NCBI RefSeq assembly: GCF_029714285.1 | Contig: NZ_CP121662.1 | Location: 3,282,001 to 3,346,000, forward strand | Direction: 5' to 3' | From: Rhizobium sp. CB3090 | GTDB lineage: Bacteria > Pseudomonadota > Alphaproteobacteria > Rhizobiales > Rhizobiaceae | DNA length: 64,000 bases | Shown: positions 18,420 to 28,310 of the stretch, one piece after another | How positions within the stretch are numbered: the stretch's first letter is position 1 | Layout: each line of letters starts with the position of its first letter | Made by a program: the position numbers and the translations under genes | The notes under the pieces: model-generated | Told to the model about the DNA's origin: nothing | What the model saw: only the letters and a program-made list of their open reading frames with translations | Database searches by the model: none

Positions 18420-18617
18420 AATTGCCCATAGCTCCTCACCCTAGCCTCCGTTGTCACATACATTGCACACTCCCGGCGCAGTCTGGAAACCACGAACCAG
18501 ACGAGCTCTTGATCCCCCTCTGCCCGCCCCTAAATTTCGCGATCGAACCGGTTGCGGACCGACGCAAATGGGGGCAGGGTCTGGCCTCGAATTTTCGATA
18601 GGAATGGATGAGCTGAT

Positions 18618-19643
18618 ATGACGAAGGATAATTTGGAGCGGGAAGTTTTCGGAACGACGGCCGATGGAGAAACGGTCTATCGCGTCAGAATAGCGGGCGG
18701 CGGCCTGACGGCCCATATCATGACCTGGGGTGCCGTCATTCAGGACCTGCGGTTGGACGGCCATAGCCCCGCCCTTCTGCTCGGCTTCGACAACTTCGAC
18801 GATTATCCGGCCCACTCCTCCTATTTCGGCGCTACGCCCGGTCGCTGCGCCAACCGCATCGGCGCCGGCCATTTCACGCTGGACGGTAAGGACTATCAGC
18901 TCGACCTCAACGAAAAGGGCGTCACCCATCTGCACGGCGGCAAGGACAACATCGCCAAGCGCAACTGGACGATCGTCGAACACGCCGTCGACCGCGTCGT
19001 GCTGAAGATCGTCGATCCCGACGGCCGGGCCGGCTATCCCGGCAATTGCACGATCCAGGCGACCTATTGGGTGCATGGCAACGGCGAATTCTCGGTCATC
19101 TATGAATCGACGACCGATAAGCCGACGCTCGCAAATGTCTGCCAGCACGCCTATTTCAACCTCGATGGTCGCGACGACGCACTCGGCCACGACATCATGA
19201 TCGCTGCAGATAACTATACGCCAACGGACGAAAAGCAGATACCGACGGGGGAAGTGCGCCACGTCGCCGGCACCGTCTTCGATTTCCGCGAAATGGCGCC
19301 GATGATGCGCTTCGATGGGGCCGAACAGGCGCTCTACGACCATAATTTCTGCCTGTCGTCCGAGCGTACCGCCAAGCGCTCGGTGGTGCTGGCGCGCAGC
19401 GTCAATTCCGGTGTTTCGCTTGAGGTGCGCACGACCGAGCCCGGCGTGCAGTTCTACGCCGGCTTCAAGCTGGATGTTCCCGTTCCCGGTCACGACGGCC
19501 GCAAGATCGGCCCCTTTGCAGGTTTCTGCCTTGAAACTCAGATTTGGCCGGATGCCATCAACCACCAGAACTTCCCGAACGCCGTCCTTCGTCCCGGTGA
19601 AGTGCTGCGGCAGGAAACGGATTATATCTTCACCAAGAATTAA
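18618..19643 (+). CDS. galM: Aldose 1-epimerase (mutarotase)
   Basis: 341-aa enzyme interconverting alpha and beta anomers of aldoses. Recognisable are the substrate-binding GRCANRIGAGHFTLDG and THLHGG, the catalytic histidine in NVCQHAYFNLDG and the catalytic glutamate in FCLETQIWPDAINHQNFP. No signal peptide, so it is cytoplasmic. It stands alone, followed by its own terminator and then the amino-sugar operon. The 198 bp before it show nothing distinctive. Confidence 0.94.
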   Translation: MTKDNLEREVFGTTADGETVYRVRIAGGGLTAHIMTWGAVIQDLRLDGHSPALLLGFDNFDDYPAHSSYFGATPGRCANRIGAGHFTLDGKDYQLDLNEKGVTHLHGGKDNIAKRNWTIVEHAVDRVVLKIVDPDGRAGYPGNCTIQATYWVHGNGEFSVIYESTTDKPTLANVCQHAYFNLDGRDDALGHDIMIAADNYTPTDEKQIPTGEVRHVAGTVFDFREMAPMMRFDGAEQALYDHNFCLSSERTAKRSVVLARSVNSGVSLEVRTTEPGVQFYAGFKLDVPVPGHDGRKIGPFAGFCLETQIWPDAINHQNFPNAVLRPGEVLRQETDYIFTKN

Positions 19644-19660
19644 GCTGACGACATCCTTTT

Positions 19661-19697
19661 CGACCGGGCGCACATCACGCCCGGTCGATTCATTTTT
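19661..19697 (+). terminator. Rho-independent terminator of galM
   Basis: Perfect 10-bp stem CGACCGGGCG (19661-19670) / CGCCCGGTCG (19678-19687), 7-nt loop, followed by ATTCATTTTT; 17 bp after the galM stop. Confidence 0.88.
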
Positions 19698-19727
19698 GGC
19701 CGCTAGATCAGATTCACCTTGCGGATT

Positions 19728-19767
19728 GGTTCTAAATAGGTTCTATAAAGAACCCATGGATAGAACC
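19728..19767. promoter_or_regulatory. Candidate GntR operator cluster overlapping the regulator start codon
   Basis: A perfect inverted repeat GGTTCTATAAAGAACC (19739-19754) ends two bases before the ATG of the GntR gene. It is flanked by two further half-sites, GGTTCTA (19728-19734) and TAGAACC (19761-19767, inside the coding start). The spacing suggests cooperative binding and autoregulation of the amino-sugar operon. Confidence 0.65.
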
Positions 19768-20529
19768 AGTTTGATCACTGAACTGAACAGCCGTGGTCTG
19801 CGCGACGAGGCCATGACGGGGCCGTTGTACAAACGCCTGGCGCAGGCGCTGACCGGCCTTATCCAGGAAGGCCTGCTGAAGTCCGGAACGGCCCTGCCGG
19901 GCGAGCGCGATCTGGCCGAGGCTTTACAGGTCGGCCGCGTCACGGTCCGCACCGCCTATCGCGATCTGCTTGCCTCCGGCGCGATCGAGTCGCGCCATGG
20001 CAGCGGTACATTCGTGTCGGAGCGCGTCGAGCGCATCGAACAACCGCTCTGGCGCCTCTCCTCCTTCTCGGCCGATATGCGCTCGCGGGGCCGTGAGCCG
20101 GCGGCAAAGATCCTGTCGCGTACGGTCAGCGCGCCCGCCCCGGAAGAATCCTTCCTGCTCGGTCTCGGCCTGGACGAGCCGGTGCTGCGGCTCGACCGCC
20201 TGCGCTTGGCAGACGGCCAGCCGCTTGCCATCGAGCGAGCCGTCGTTCCGATCAAATTTCTCGGCGAGGATGCGGTTTCCGAGGGTTCGCTCTATGATGC
20301 GCTGGCTGGGAACGGCTTCAAGCCGGTCCGGGCTCTGCAGCGATTGACAGCAGTGACACTCGATCCGAGCTCCGCGTCGATCCTCAATGTCAAAGCCGGC
20401 GCGCCCGCGCTTTTGATCGAACGTATTTCACGCCTGGAAGACCAGCGCGTCGTTGAATACACCCGCTCGCATTATCGCGGCGATGCCTACGATTTCGTTG
20501 CCGAATTGAGAATTGGAGATGACCTATGA
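19756..20529 (+). CDS. GntR/HutC family regulator of amino-sugar use (NagR/DasR-like)
   Basis: 257-aa regulator: a winged helix-turn-helix (about residues 22-85; [50 protein letters not shown]) and a C-terminal UTRA ligand domain ([32 protein letters not shown]). UTRA proteins of this type bind phosphorylated amino sugars. It is the first gene of a four-gene operon and overlaps the next gene by ATGA. The inverted repeats around its own start are a likely operator, so GlcN-6-P or GlcNAc-6-P would relieve repression. Confidence 0.9.
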   Translation: MDRTSLITELNSRGLRDEAMTGPLYKRLAQALTGLIQEGLLKSGTALPGERDLAEALQVGRVTVRTAYRDLLASGAIESRHGSGTFVSERVERIEQPLWRLSSFSADMRSRGREPAAKILSRTVSAPAPEESFLLGLGLDEPVLRLDRLRLADGQPLAIERAVVPIKFLGEDAVSEGSLYDALAGNGFKPVRALQRLTAVTLDPSSASILNVKAGAPALLIERISRLEDQRVVEYTRSHYRGDAYDFVAELRIGDDL

Positions 20530-21557
20530 GCGAGACCCAATCCCTGATGCTGACGGAAGCCGGCCAGTCGCCGGACGTCGTCGCGGCCGTGCTTGAGAAA
20601 GAAAAGCCCGTCTTTGCCGAAATCGCAAAGCTCTTCGCCTCCATCCGTCCCTCTGTGATCACCACGGCAGCACGCGGTTCTTCCGATCACGCCGCCACCT
20701 TCTTCAAATATCTCTTCGAAATCTCCCATGGTGTGCCCGTCGCTTCGGTCGGTCCTTCGATCGCCTCGGTCTACGGCGCTCCTCTGCACCTGAAGGGCGG
20801 CATCCACTTCACAGTATCGCAATCCGGCGGCAGCCCCGATATCATCGCGCTGCAGGCCGCCGCCAAGCAGGGCGGCGCCACCACGATCGCCGTCGTCAAC
20901 GTCACCGACAGCCCGCTCGCCAAGGAGGCCGATATCGTACTCGGCCTCAATGCCGGCCCGGAAAAAAGCGTCGCCGCCACGAAATCCTTTATAGCCTCCG
21001 TCGCAGCGCTTGCCGGCGTCACCGCCGCAATCTCGAAAGACCAGGCGCTCGCTACCGGCCTCGCCAAATTACCGGAAGCGCTTGCGGCGACATCGGGGAT
21101 CGACGGCAAGGCCGCCGAAGATGTGCTGTTCAACGCCACATCGCTTTATACCGGCGGCCGCGGCCCTGCCTTCGCCATTGCGCTGGAGGCCGCACTGAAG
21201 GCCAAGGAGACCTCCGGCCTGCATGCCGAAGCCTTTTCGCTTGCCGAGCTGATGCACGGGCCGATGCGACTGGTGCAGCCGGGCTTCCCGATTGTCGCCT
21301 TTTCGCCCGACGATGCGGCCTTCGCCAACAACGCCCAGGCGCTGGAGCGCCTGCAGAAGCTCGGCGCCACTGCCGTATCCTTCTCCACCGCGCCCCTCGC
21401 CGGCATCAACCTGCGCATGCCGACCACCGGCAACGGCCTGCTCGATCCGCTGGTGTCGCTGCTCTGCTATTATCGCCTCATCGAGTCGGTGACCCGGCGC
21501 AAAGGTTTCGATCCGGATAAGCCGGCTAATCTTCTCAAGGTAACGGAGACCATGTGA
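20526..21557 (+). CDS. SIS-domain glucosamine-6-phosphate deaminase, NagB-II/AgaS type
   Basis: 343-aa protein with two SIS domains, related to the isomerase half of GlmS. Seen are TAARGSSDHAATFFKYL, the sugar-phosphate loop SQSGGSPD and the second-domain segment SLAELMHGPMRLV. It should deaminate and isomerise glucosamine-6-phosphate to fructose-6-phosphate plus ammonia. It overlaps the regulator gene upstream, and its TGA overlaps the nagA start, so the pathway order GlcNAc-6-P deacetylase then deaminase is encoded in one transcript. Confidence 0.88.
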   Translation: MSETQSLMLTEAGQSPDVVAAVLEKEKPVFAEIAKLFASIRPSVITTAARGSSDHAATFFKYLFEISHGVPVASVGPSIASVYGAPLHLKGGIHFTVSQSGGSPDIIALQAAAKQGGATTIAVVNVTDSPLAKEADIVLGLNAGPEKSVAATKSFIASVAALAGVTAAISKDQALATGLAKLPEALAATSGIDGKAAEDVLFNATSLYTGGRGPAFAIALEAALKAKETSGLHAEAFSLAELMHGPMRLVQPGFPIVAFSPDDAAFANNAQALERLQKLGATAVSFSTAPLAGINLRMPTTGNGLLDPLVSLLCYYRLIESVTRRKGFDPDKPANLLKVTETM

Positions 21558-22714
21558 TGAACTACAAGGTCTTTGCCGGCGCCCGCATCTTCGATGGCGA
21601 CAGGTTTCATGAGGACAGCGCGCTGGTGATCGGCAACGGCCGCGTGCACGCCATTACGGGCGCGAACGACGTGCCCGACAATGCCGAGACGATCCGCCTG
21701 AATGGCGGCGTGCTCGCCCCCGGCTTCATCGACGCGCAGGTGAACGGCGGCGGCGGCCGCATGCTGAACGACGAACCCTCGGCCGAATCCATGTACATGA
21801 TCGCCGAGGGTCACCGGCCCTACGGCACGACATCGGTGCTGCCGACCCTCATCACCGATGTCGCAGCCGCCACGACGGCGGCGATCGAAGCCGCCATCGA
21901 GGCGGTCAAGACCAATCGCGGCGTCGCCGGCCTGCATCTCGAAGGCCCGCACCTGGCGCCAGCACGCAAGGGTGCGCATCTCGCCGAGCTGATGCGACCT
22001 GTCGAAGACAGTGACGTCAAGACATTCATCGGCGCTCGAGAGGCGATCGGCACCCTGCTGATCACCATGGCGGCCGAACAGGTAACCGAACGCCAGGTAC
22101 AGGCGCTGAACGAAGGCGGCGTCATCGTCAGCATCGGCCATAGCGACAGCACGGCGGAAGCGGCAGATGCCCGCTTCGACGCAGGCGCCCGTGGCGTCAC
22201 CCATCTCTTCAACGCCATGAGCCAGATGGGCCATCGCGCCCCGGGCCTCGTGGGAGCTGCGATCGACCATCCCGCGCCCTGGTGCGGCATCATCGCCGAT
22301 GGCCACCATGTCGATCCGCGAGCCCTGCGCATTGCGCTTCGCGCCAAGCGCGGCGAAGGCCGGCTGTTTTTCGTCACCGATGCCATGTCGCTTGTCGGCA
22401 CCGACCTTTCGAGCTTCACCCTGAACGGCCGCACGGTCTATCGCACCAAGGGCGGCTATTGCTCGAAGCTGACGCTGGATGACGGCACCCTTGCCGGCTC
22501 CGACGTCGATATGGCCTCGACGATCCGCTACGGCGTCAACATCCTCGAATTACCGCTCGCCGAAGCCCTGCGCATGGCGACGTCCTATCCGGCGCAGTTC
22601 CTGCGGCTCACCGATCGCGGATATCTGACGCCCGGTGCGCGCGCCGATCTCGTCCATATCAACGACGGCATCGAAGTCATGGGAACATGGATCTCCGGCC
22701 AGCGATCGGCCTAG
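21557..22714 (+). CDS. nagA: N-acetylglucosamine-6-phosphate deacetylase
   Basis: About 385-aa amidohydrolase that deacetylates GlcNAc-6-P. Seen are the metal-site elements [43 protein letters not shown] and the catalytic aspartate in FVTDAMS. I prefer the ATG at 21557, overlapping the upstream stop as TGATG; a GTG at 21554 directly before it is equally possible. Together with the NagB-II-like enzyme it converts GlcNAc-6-P to Fru-6-P. A rhizobial palindrome follows the stop. Confidence 0.94.
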   Translation: MNYKVFAGARIFDGDRFHEDSALVIGNGRVHAITGANDVPDNAETIRLNGGVLAPGFIDAQVNGGGGRMLNDEPSAESMYMIAEGHRPYGTTSVLPTLITDVAAATTAAIEAAIEAVKTNRGVAGLHLEGPHLAPARKGAHLAELMRPVEDSDVKTFIGAREAIGTLLITMAAEQVTERQVQALNEGGVIVSIGHSDSTAEAADARFDAGARGVTHLFNAMSQMGHRAPGLVGAAIDHPAPWCGIIADGHHVDPRALRIALRAKRGEGRLFFVTDAMSLVGTDLSSFTLNGRTVYRTKGGYCSKLTLDDGTLAGSDVDMASTIRYGVNILELPLAEALRMATSYPAQFLRLTDRGYLTPGARADLVHINDGIEVMGTWISGQRSA

Positions 22715-22761
22715 AGCAATTCCAGGAAAAGTGCGCAGCGGTTTTCCGTCCGGAATTGCGT
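22713..22761. repeat. Rhizobial intergenic palindrome (GCAATTCC ... GGAATTGC)
   Basis: Nested inverted repeat: outer arms 22716-22723 and 22752-22759, inner arms GGAAAA / TTTTCC. It sits inside the operon between nagA and the SIS gene. A one-armed remnant of the same element occurs at 51288-51322. It may form a stable mRNA hairpin. Confidence 0.75.
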
Positions 22762-22797
22762 GAAAACAAAGAGATAGAGCAAACGAGAGAGGCACAG

Positions 22798-23526
22798 ATG
22801 ACCGCAGTCACGGACAGCTATTTCTCCGCCCTCATCGGTCGGCTGAAAACCTTGCGGGAGACGCTTGCCGAGCCGATGGAAAAGGCAGCCGGCGTCATCT
22901 CTGCGGCGGCGCGCGCCGACCGGCGCGTCTATGTCTTCGGCACAGGCCACTCGCATATGCTGGCGGAAGAAGTGCATTACCGCGCCGGCGGCCTTGCCTT
23001 CACCATCCCCGTGCTGGTCGGCTCCGCCATGTTGCATGAAGGCGCCGTCATCAGTTCGGTCTACGAGCGCACCGAGGGGCTGATACGGCCGATTTTCGAG
23101 CGCTACGGCATGCAGCCCGGCGATGTCCTGATCATCGCATCCAATTCCGGCGTCAATGCCGCACCGATCGAAGCCGCCGATTATGGCCGCGAGATCGGCG
23201 CGACCGTCGTCGCCATTACCTCGCTCGCCTACTCCACCGCTATAGCAAACGGCCGCCGACGCTTGGCCGATATTGCCGACATCGTCCTCGACAACGGCCT
23301 GCCGCCGGGCGATGCCATCATCGATCTGCCGGGCAGCGATTTAAAGGTCGGACCGGCGTCGACCGCGATCGGCGCCACTGTGCTGAACGCCATCTTCGCC
23401 GAGGTCGCCGCCGAGCTTTGCAAGGACGGCGACCCGCCGGTCTATCTCAGCGCCAATATGCCCCGCGCCAAGGAAATCAATCAGCGGCTGGTGAAAAAAT
23501 ACCGGCCGCGCAATCCGCATCTCTGA
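22798..23526 (+). CDS. SIS domain protein, UPF0309-type phosphosugar-binding protein
   Basis: 242-aa single-SIS protein, last gene of the amino-sugar operon. Motifs: [22 protein letters not shown] near residue 45 (given as [13 protein letters not shown]), [17 protein letters not shown] and [13 protein letters not shown], which are typical of the UPF0309 family. The start at 22798 is preceded by GAGAGAGG. Relatives are annotated only as sugar isomerases. A role in N-acetylmuramate or amino-sugar phosphate handling is plausible from context, but the substrate is not established. It is convergent with the RND gene, with a 6-bp gap. Confidence 0.86.
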   Translation: MTAVTDSYFSALIGRLKTLRETLAEPMEKAAGVISAAARADRRVYVFGTGHSHMLAEEVHYRAGGLAFTIPVLVGSAMLHEGAVISSVYERTEGLIRPIFERYGMQPGDVLIIASNSGVNAAPIEAADYGREIGATVVAITSLAYSTAIANGRRRLADIADIVLDNGLPPGDAIIDLPGSDLKVGPASTAIGATVLNAIFAEVAAELCKDGDPPVYLSANMPRAKEINQRLVKKYRPRNPHL

Positions 23527-23532
23527 TCGGCA

Positions 23533-26500
23533 TCACTGCGCTGCGTCGCGAACTGAAGACGCTTCCGCCCCGGCCTCCTCCGCCTGCCTGCGCCGCCTGC
23601 GCAGCACGACGTAGAAGACGGGCGTCAGGAACAGGCCGAACAACGTCACGCCGAGCATGCCCGAGAAGACCGCAGTACCCAGCGACTGGCGCATTTCCGC
23701 GCCGGGGCCGGTTGCGATCATCAACGGCACGACGCCGAAGATGAAGGCGAAGGCGGTCATCAGGATCGGCCGCAAGCGCAGATGACTGGCCTCGATTGCC
23801 GCTTCGACGGCGCTCTTGCCCTCCAACTGCGCCTGGCGGGCGAATTCCACGATCAGGATCGCGTTCTTCGCCGCAAGGCCGATCAGCACGATGAGGCCGA
23901 TCTGCGTCAGGATATTGTTGTCCATGCCCCTCAGATGCACGCCGATGAGCGCAGCCAGCACCGCCAGCGGCACGATCAGGATGATGGCAAGTGGCAGGAT
24001 CCAGCTTTCATACTGCGCCGAAAGCGCCAGGAAGACGAAGATGACCGATAGCGCGAAGATATAGACCGCCGTGTTGCCGGTATTCTTTTCCTGATAGGCA
24101 AGCTCCGTCCATTCGAAGGTCGTGCCCGCCGGCAGCAAATTCTTCGCCAGCCCCTCCATCGTATCGAGCGCAGTGCCGGTCGACACGCCCGGCCCGGGGT
24201 TGCCCTGGAGGGGAACCGAGACATACATGTTATAGCGCTGAACGAGCGTCGGTCCGGTCGTATCCTGAATGTCGACCAGAGTGCCGAGCGGCACGAGCGC
24301 CCCGGTTGCCGAACGGACCTTCAGAGCGAGGATATCGTCCCGGTCCATGCGGTATTGCTGGTCCGCCTGCGCCCGCACCTGGTAGACGCGGCCGAAGGCG
24401 TTGAAGTCATTGACATAGGAGGTGCCGAGATTGATCGACAAGGTCTCGAAAATATTCGGGATCGGCACGTTGAGCGCCCGCGCCTTGTCGCGATCGACCG
24501 CCAGGAAATATTGCGGACTGTTGGCCGAGAAGGTGGTAAAGACGCCGCTGACACCTTTGTTCTGCGCGGCCACGCCCATGAGCTGATAGGCAAGCGGCAG
24601 GATCCGGCGCATATCGGCATTTTCCCGGTCCATGAGCTGCATCTTGAAGCCGCCGGAATTGCCGACGCCGCGAATGGAGGGCGGCGGGATGGCGATGATG
24701 AAGGCTTCCTGGATGCCCTGCAGGCTGCCATAGAGCTGACCGATGATCTTGCTGGCCGATTCTCCGCTTTTCAGCCTTTCCTCGAATGGCTTGAAGGGCG
24801 TGAAGATGACGCCGGAATTGGAGGCATTCGTGAAGGTCGCGCCGTTAAAGCCGGCGAATGCAACGGCATTTTCGACGCCCGGTGTCTTCCTGATGATCTC
24901 AGTAGCCTTCTGAATGACTGCATTGGTGCGCGCGAGCGACGCCCCATCCGGAAGCTGTACGACGACGATCGCATAGCCTTGGTCCATGGTCGGCACGAAG
25001 CCTTGCGGCACGATCTTTGCCATGTACCAGGTCGCACCCAGCAGGCCTGCGAAAACGACAAGCGCGCAGCCGAGCGCAACCCAGGTGGTGACCAGATGGC
25101 GGACGATCCAGGAATAACCGCGGCTCATCCGGTCGAAGCCGCTGTTGAAACCGTTGCCGAGAGCGCGGCCAAAGCGCGAGAAGATGTTCGTCGATTTCTT
25201 GTGGTCGTGCGGGCGCAGCACGATCGACGCTATCGCTGGCGACAGCGTCAGTGAATTCAGGCAGGAAATCGCCGTCGCAACGGAAATCGTCACCGCGAAC
25301 TGCCGGTAGAACTGCCCCGTTATGCCAGGAATGAAAGCCGTCGGCAGGAAGACGGCGATAAGGACCAGCGAAATCGCCAGCACGGCAGTTCCGACCTCGT
25401 TCATGGTCACGTGCGACGCCTCTTTCGGCGTCATCCCGAGCGCGAGATTGCGCTCGACATTTTCGACGACGACGATCGCATCGTCGACAACGATGCCGAT
25501 GGCAAGCACCAGGCCGAACAGCGTCAGCATGTTCAGCGAGAAGCCGAAGGCGAGCAGAAAGGCGAAGGTACCGATCAGCGAGACCGGGATGGCGACGATC
25601 GGAATGATCGCCGTTCGCCAGGATTGCAGGAAGACCAGCACGACGATGGCGACGAGGATCGCGGCCTCGAAGATCGTCTTATAGACTTCGCTGATCGATT
25701 CCGAGATGAACTCCGTCGGATTGTAGACGATGCGGTATTCGAGGCCCTGGGGGAAATCCTGTGCGAGATCCTTCATCGTCTTCTGGATATCTGCGGCAGC
25801 GGCAAGCGCATTGGTGCCCGGCCGCGCAAAGATGCCGAGCGCAACGGCAGGAGCGCCGTTCAGATAGCTGTTGGTGACATAGTCCTGCGCGCCGAGTTCG
25901 ATACGCGCCACGTCCTGCAACTGCACGAGCCGGCCGCTATCCGTCGCCTTGACGATGACATAGCGGAATTGCCGCGCATCGGAAAAACGCCCTTGCGTCG
26001 TCACCGTATATTGAAAGGCGTTGGTGCCCGAAATCGGCGGTCCACCGATCGAGCCACCCGATACCTGCACGTTCTGATCCCTCAATGCCTGGACGATATC
26101 GCCGGCGGTCATGCCGTAGGCGGCGAGCTTTTCCGGGTCGAGCCAGATGCGCAGCGAATATTGCCGCTCGCCGAAGAGCTGCACGTCGCCGACACCATCG
26201 AGCCGGACGAGAAGGTCGCGGATGCGCGTGCGGGCATAGTTGGAGATGTAGAGCTGGTCGTAGCGATTGCTCGGCGAGAGCAGATGCACGACCATCATCA
26301 GATCGGGCGAGCTTTTGACCGTGGTGATGCCGATGCGGCGGACCTCATCCGGCAGGCGCGGTTCGGCGATAGAAACGCGGTTCTGGACCAGAACCTGCGC
26401 CTTATCGAGATCGGTGCCGAGCTTGAAGGTAATAGTCAGCGACATCGAACCATCGGCGCTGGAATAGGAGGACATATAGAGCATGTCCTCGACGCCGTTG

Positions 26501-26712
26501 ACCTCCTGCTCGATCGGTGTCGCCACCGTATCGGCGATCGTCTGCGAGTCCGCGCCCGGATAGGAGGTTCGCACCACGATCGTCGGTGGCGCCACCTCCG
26601 GATATTGCGCGACCGGAAGCTGGAAATAGGCGATGCCGCCGACGATCAGCAGCACGATGGAAAGGACCGACGCGAAGATCGGCCGGTCGACGAAGAAGTG
26701 GGAAAATCTCAT
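23533..26712 (-). CDS. RND family multidrug efflux permease (AcrB/MexB-like)
   Basis: 1059-aa inner-membrane proton-driven pump. The order is the HAE1 one: N-terminal helix (FVDRPIFASVLSIVLLIVGG), first porter domain, a central group of helices with the proton-relay aspartates (GLVLAIGIVVDDAIVVVENVER), second porter domain, and C-terminal helices (GLIVLIGLAAKNAILIVEFA). The length fits AcrB. It overlaps the membrane-fusion gene by four bases. No outer-membrane channel gene is present, so it probably uses a shared TolC-like protein. Confidence 0.95.
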   Translation of the reverse strand: MRFSHFFVDRPIFASVLSIVLLIVGGIAYFQLPVAQYPEVAPPTIVVRTSYPGADSQTIADTVATPIEQEVNGVEDMLYMSSYSSADGSMSLTITFKLGTDLDKAQVLVQNRVSIAEPRLPDEVRRIGITTVKSSPDLMMVVHLLSPSNRYDQLYISNYARTRIRDLLVRLDGVGDVQLFGERQYSLRIWLDPEKLAAYGMTAGDIVQALRDQNVQVSGGSIGGPPISGTNAFQYTVTTQGRFSDARQFRYVIVKATDSGRLVQLQDVARIELGAQDYVTNSYLNGAPAVALGIFARPGTNALAAAADIQKTMKDLAQDFPQGLEYRIVYNPTEFISESISEVYKTIFEAAILVAIVVLVFLQSWRTAIIPIVAIPVSLIGTFAFLLAFGFSLNMLTLFGLVLAIGIVVDDAIVVVENVERNLALGMTPKEASHVTMNEVGTAVLAISLVLIAVFLPTAFIPGITGQFYRQFAVTISVATAISCLNSLTLSPAIASIVLRPHDHKKSTNIFSRFGRALGNGFNSGFDRMSRGYSWIVRHLVTTWVALGCALVVFAGLLGATWYMAKIVPQGFVPTMDQGYAIVVVQLPDGASLARTNAVIQKATEIIRKTPGVENAVAFAGFNGATFTNASNSGVIFTPFKPFEERLKSGESASKIIGQLYGSLQGIQEAFIIAIPPPSIRGVGNSGGFKMQLMDRENADMRRILPLAYQLMGVAAQNKGVSGVFTTFSANSPQYFLAVDRDKARALNVPIPNIFETLSINLGTSYVNDFNAFGRVYQVRAQADQQYRMDRDDILALKVRSATGALVPLGTLVDIQDTTGPTLVQRYNMYVSVPLQGNPGPGVSTGTALDTMEGLAKNLLPAGTTFEWTELAYQEKNTGNTAVYIFALSVIFVFLALSAQYESWILPLAIILIVPLAVLAALIGVHLRGMDNNILTQIGLIVLIGLAAKNAILIVEFARQAQLEGKSAVEAAIEASHLRLRPILMTAFAFIFGVVPLMIATGPGAEMRQSLGTAVFSGMLGVTLFGLFLTPVFYVVLRRRRRQAEEAGAEASSVRDAAQ

Positions 26713-27893
26713 TGGTCCGACCCCTGGACCGATGCCTGCGCCGGCGCCTCGTCGTTCGACGCTTCCTGTGGAAGCTGGATCAGTTGCGGTGCGACCTTGA
26801 CGCCGGGCCGAATGCGCATCAGCCCGTTGACGACGATGGTTTCGTCGCCGGTCATGCCGCTGCGAATGACGCGGTAGCCGTAAAGCTTCGGCCCAAGCCG
26901 CACGGATTTCGGCGTCACGCTGCCATCGGTGCCTACGACATAGACAACGCGCTGATCCTGATCGGAGCCGATGGCTTCATCAGGAACCAGGACTGCCTTG
27001 TAGCTGTTGGAACCCTCGACCTGGATTCGGCCGAACAGGCCGGGCTGCAGGACGAGATCAGGATTGGGGAAGCGGGCGCGTACGCGGATCGTACCGGTTT
27101 CGTTGTCGACGCGGTTTTCCGCGAAATCGAGCTTGCCCTTGAACGGCTTCTGCCGCGGATCGGCGATCGTCACGGTGACATCGAGGCCGCCGCCACCCTG
27201 CTGCAGGGCGCTGCCGTTCTTGCGCGCTTCGTCGGCATAGGAAAGCAGCCGGCGCTCATCGACATCGAAATAGAAATCGATCGGATCGAGCGAAACGATG
27301 GTCGTTAAAACGGTCTGATCGGCCTGGACGAGATTGCCGACAGAAATCAGGCGCCGGTCGATGCGGCCGCTGAGCGGCGCGGTGATCTTGGTATATTCCA
27401 TGTCGAGCGAGGCGCGATCGACAGCCGCCTGCGCGCCGCGGACGTTCGCCTGCGCCGAGATCAGGTCGCGGCGGCGATCGTCGAGATTGGATGCGGACAG
27501 ACTGCCGGTGCCTGCCAACGCCTGTGTTCGCTGAAATTGCGCATCGGCATTCGTCAGCGTCGATTTCGCGACCTCCAGGGAAGCCGTGGCCTCATTCAGC
27601 GCATTGACATAGGGCCGCTGGTCGATGACGAAGAGCAGGTCTCCCTGCTTGACGATGGTGCCATCCTGAAAATGCACTTCCTGCAGATAGCCGCCAATGC
27701 GCGAGCGCACGGATACCTCGTCGACCGCCTGGAAGCGCCCGATGAACTCGTCGCTGTCGACGACATCACGGACCACCGGTTTGGCGACCGTCACGGGCGC
27801 CGCGGGCGGCGCGCTTTGCGCCAGCACCTGATATCCCGGGAAAACAGCAATTGCACAGCTCAATAAAGCGACACGCGCCAGCGTCATCGGCAT
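26709..27893 (-). CDS. RND efflux membrane fusion protein (AcrA/MexA-like)
   Basis: 394-aa periplasmic adaptor linking the RND permease to an outer-membrane channel. An N-terminal signal region (RVALLSCAIAVFPGYQVLAQ) is followed by the lipoyl-like half motifs (GGYLQEVHFQDGTIVKQGD and TKITAPLSGRIDRRLISVG), an alpha-helical hairpin and beta-barrel. The cysteine in LLSC could be lipidated, but the box is not ideal. I chose 27893 because AGGGGG lies 7 bp upstream; an ATG at 27911 lacks one. It is the first gene of a two-gene operon and overlaps the pump gene. Confidence 0.93.
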   Translation of the reverse strand: MPMTLARVALLSCAIAVFPGYQVLAQSAPPAAPVTVAKPVVRDVVDSDEFIGRFQAVDEVSVRSRIGGYLQEVHFQDGTIVKQGDLLFVIDQRPYVNALNEATASLEVAKSTLTNADAQFQRTQALAGTGSLSASNLDDRRRDLISAQANVRGAQAAVDRASLDMEYTKITAPLSGRIDRRLISVGNLVQADQTVLTTIVSLDPIDFYFDVDERRLLSYADEARKNGSALQQGGGGLDVTVTIADPRQKPFKGKLDFAENRVDNETGTIRVRARFPNPDLVLQPGLFGRIQVEGSNSYKAVLVPDEAIGSDQDQRVVYVVGTDGSVTPKSVRLGPKLYGYRVIRSGMTGDETIVVNGLMRIRPGVKVAPQLIQLPQEASNDEAPAQASVQGSDQ

Positions 27894-27921
27894 GAAGGAC
27901 CCCCTGAACAATAGATCACTT

Positions 27922-27937
27922 ACGGCAAAACTGCCGT
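27922..27937. promoter_or_regulatory. Candidate operator upstream of the RND efflux operon
   Basis: Perfect 6-bp inverted repeat ACGGCA-N4-TGCCGT, 29 bp before the chosen start of the membrane-fusion gene. The position suits a TetR/MarR-type repressor site, but no regulator gene is adjacent. Confidence 0.4.
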
Positions 27938-28072
27938 GTTAAGCGTTCGTGATGTCTGCCTGCTGCTGCCTTCCACGAAGGACCTGCCACCGCCGGGCGG
28001 CGCAATCTCGCAAGGTCTCTTCGGACTTCCCCATTGCGTCGCGGATGACCGACGATCCGCGGCGTTCTCCAG

Positions 28073-28116
28073 CTAGAGCGGCGCGCGTTGGTTTAAACGC
28101 AAAATGGGCGCTCTGG
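28073..28116. repeat. Rhizobial palindrome with GTTTAAAC core
   Basis: Arms AGAGCG (28075-28080) and CGCTCT (28109-28114) flank a GTTTAAAC core (28091-28098). It resembles short dispersed palindromes common in Rhizobium intergenic DNA. Confidence 0.5.
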
Positions 28117-28310
28117 ACGTTTGGACCTGGGCATCTGTTCGCTTGGAGGGAATGTCACCTGAAAGCAGGATGCTCTGGTCTGGCATTTTCAACACAATGT
28201 ATAAACGGTTTATCGAATTCGACAACAGGGAATAGCACTGGCTGCAACCATCTGTTTTCTTTCATATGCAGATGGCGATGAAAGGTTGATGACACGGCTT
28301 GAACCGCTCT

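Larger units (their letters stand above)
27894..28310. other. Gene-free region between the divergent efflux and ABC-F ends
   Basis: About 415 bp upstream of the efflux operon. It contains three palindromes, described separately or here: ACGGCAAAACTGCCGT at 27922-27937 near the efflux start, a rhizobial repeat at 28073-28116, and ATAAACGGTTTAT at 28201-28213. No reading frame in it looks real. Confidence 0.6.

Noticed and set aside
25411..26877. 488-codon plus-strand frame opposite the RND pump
   Set aside because: Charged low-complexity translation typical of antisense; the RND frame is intact and conserved.
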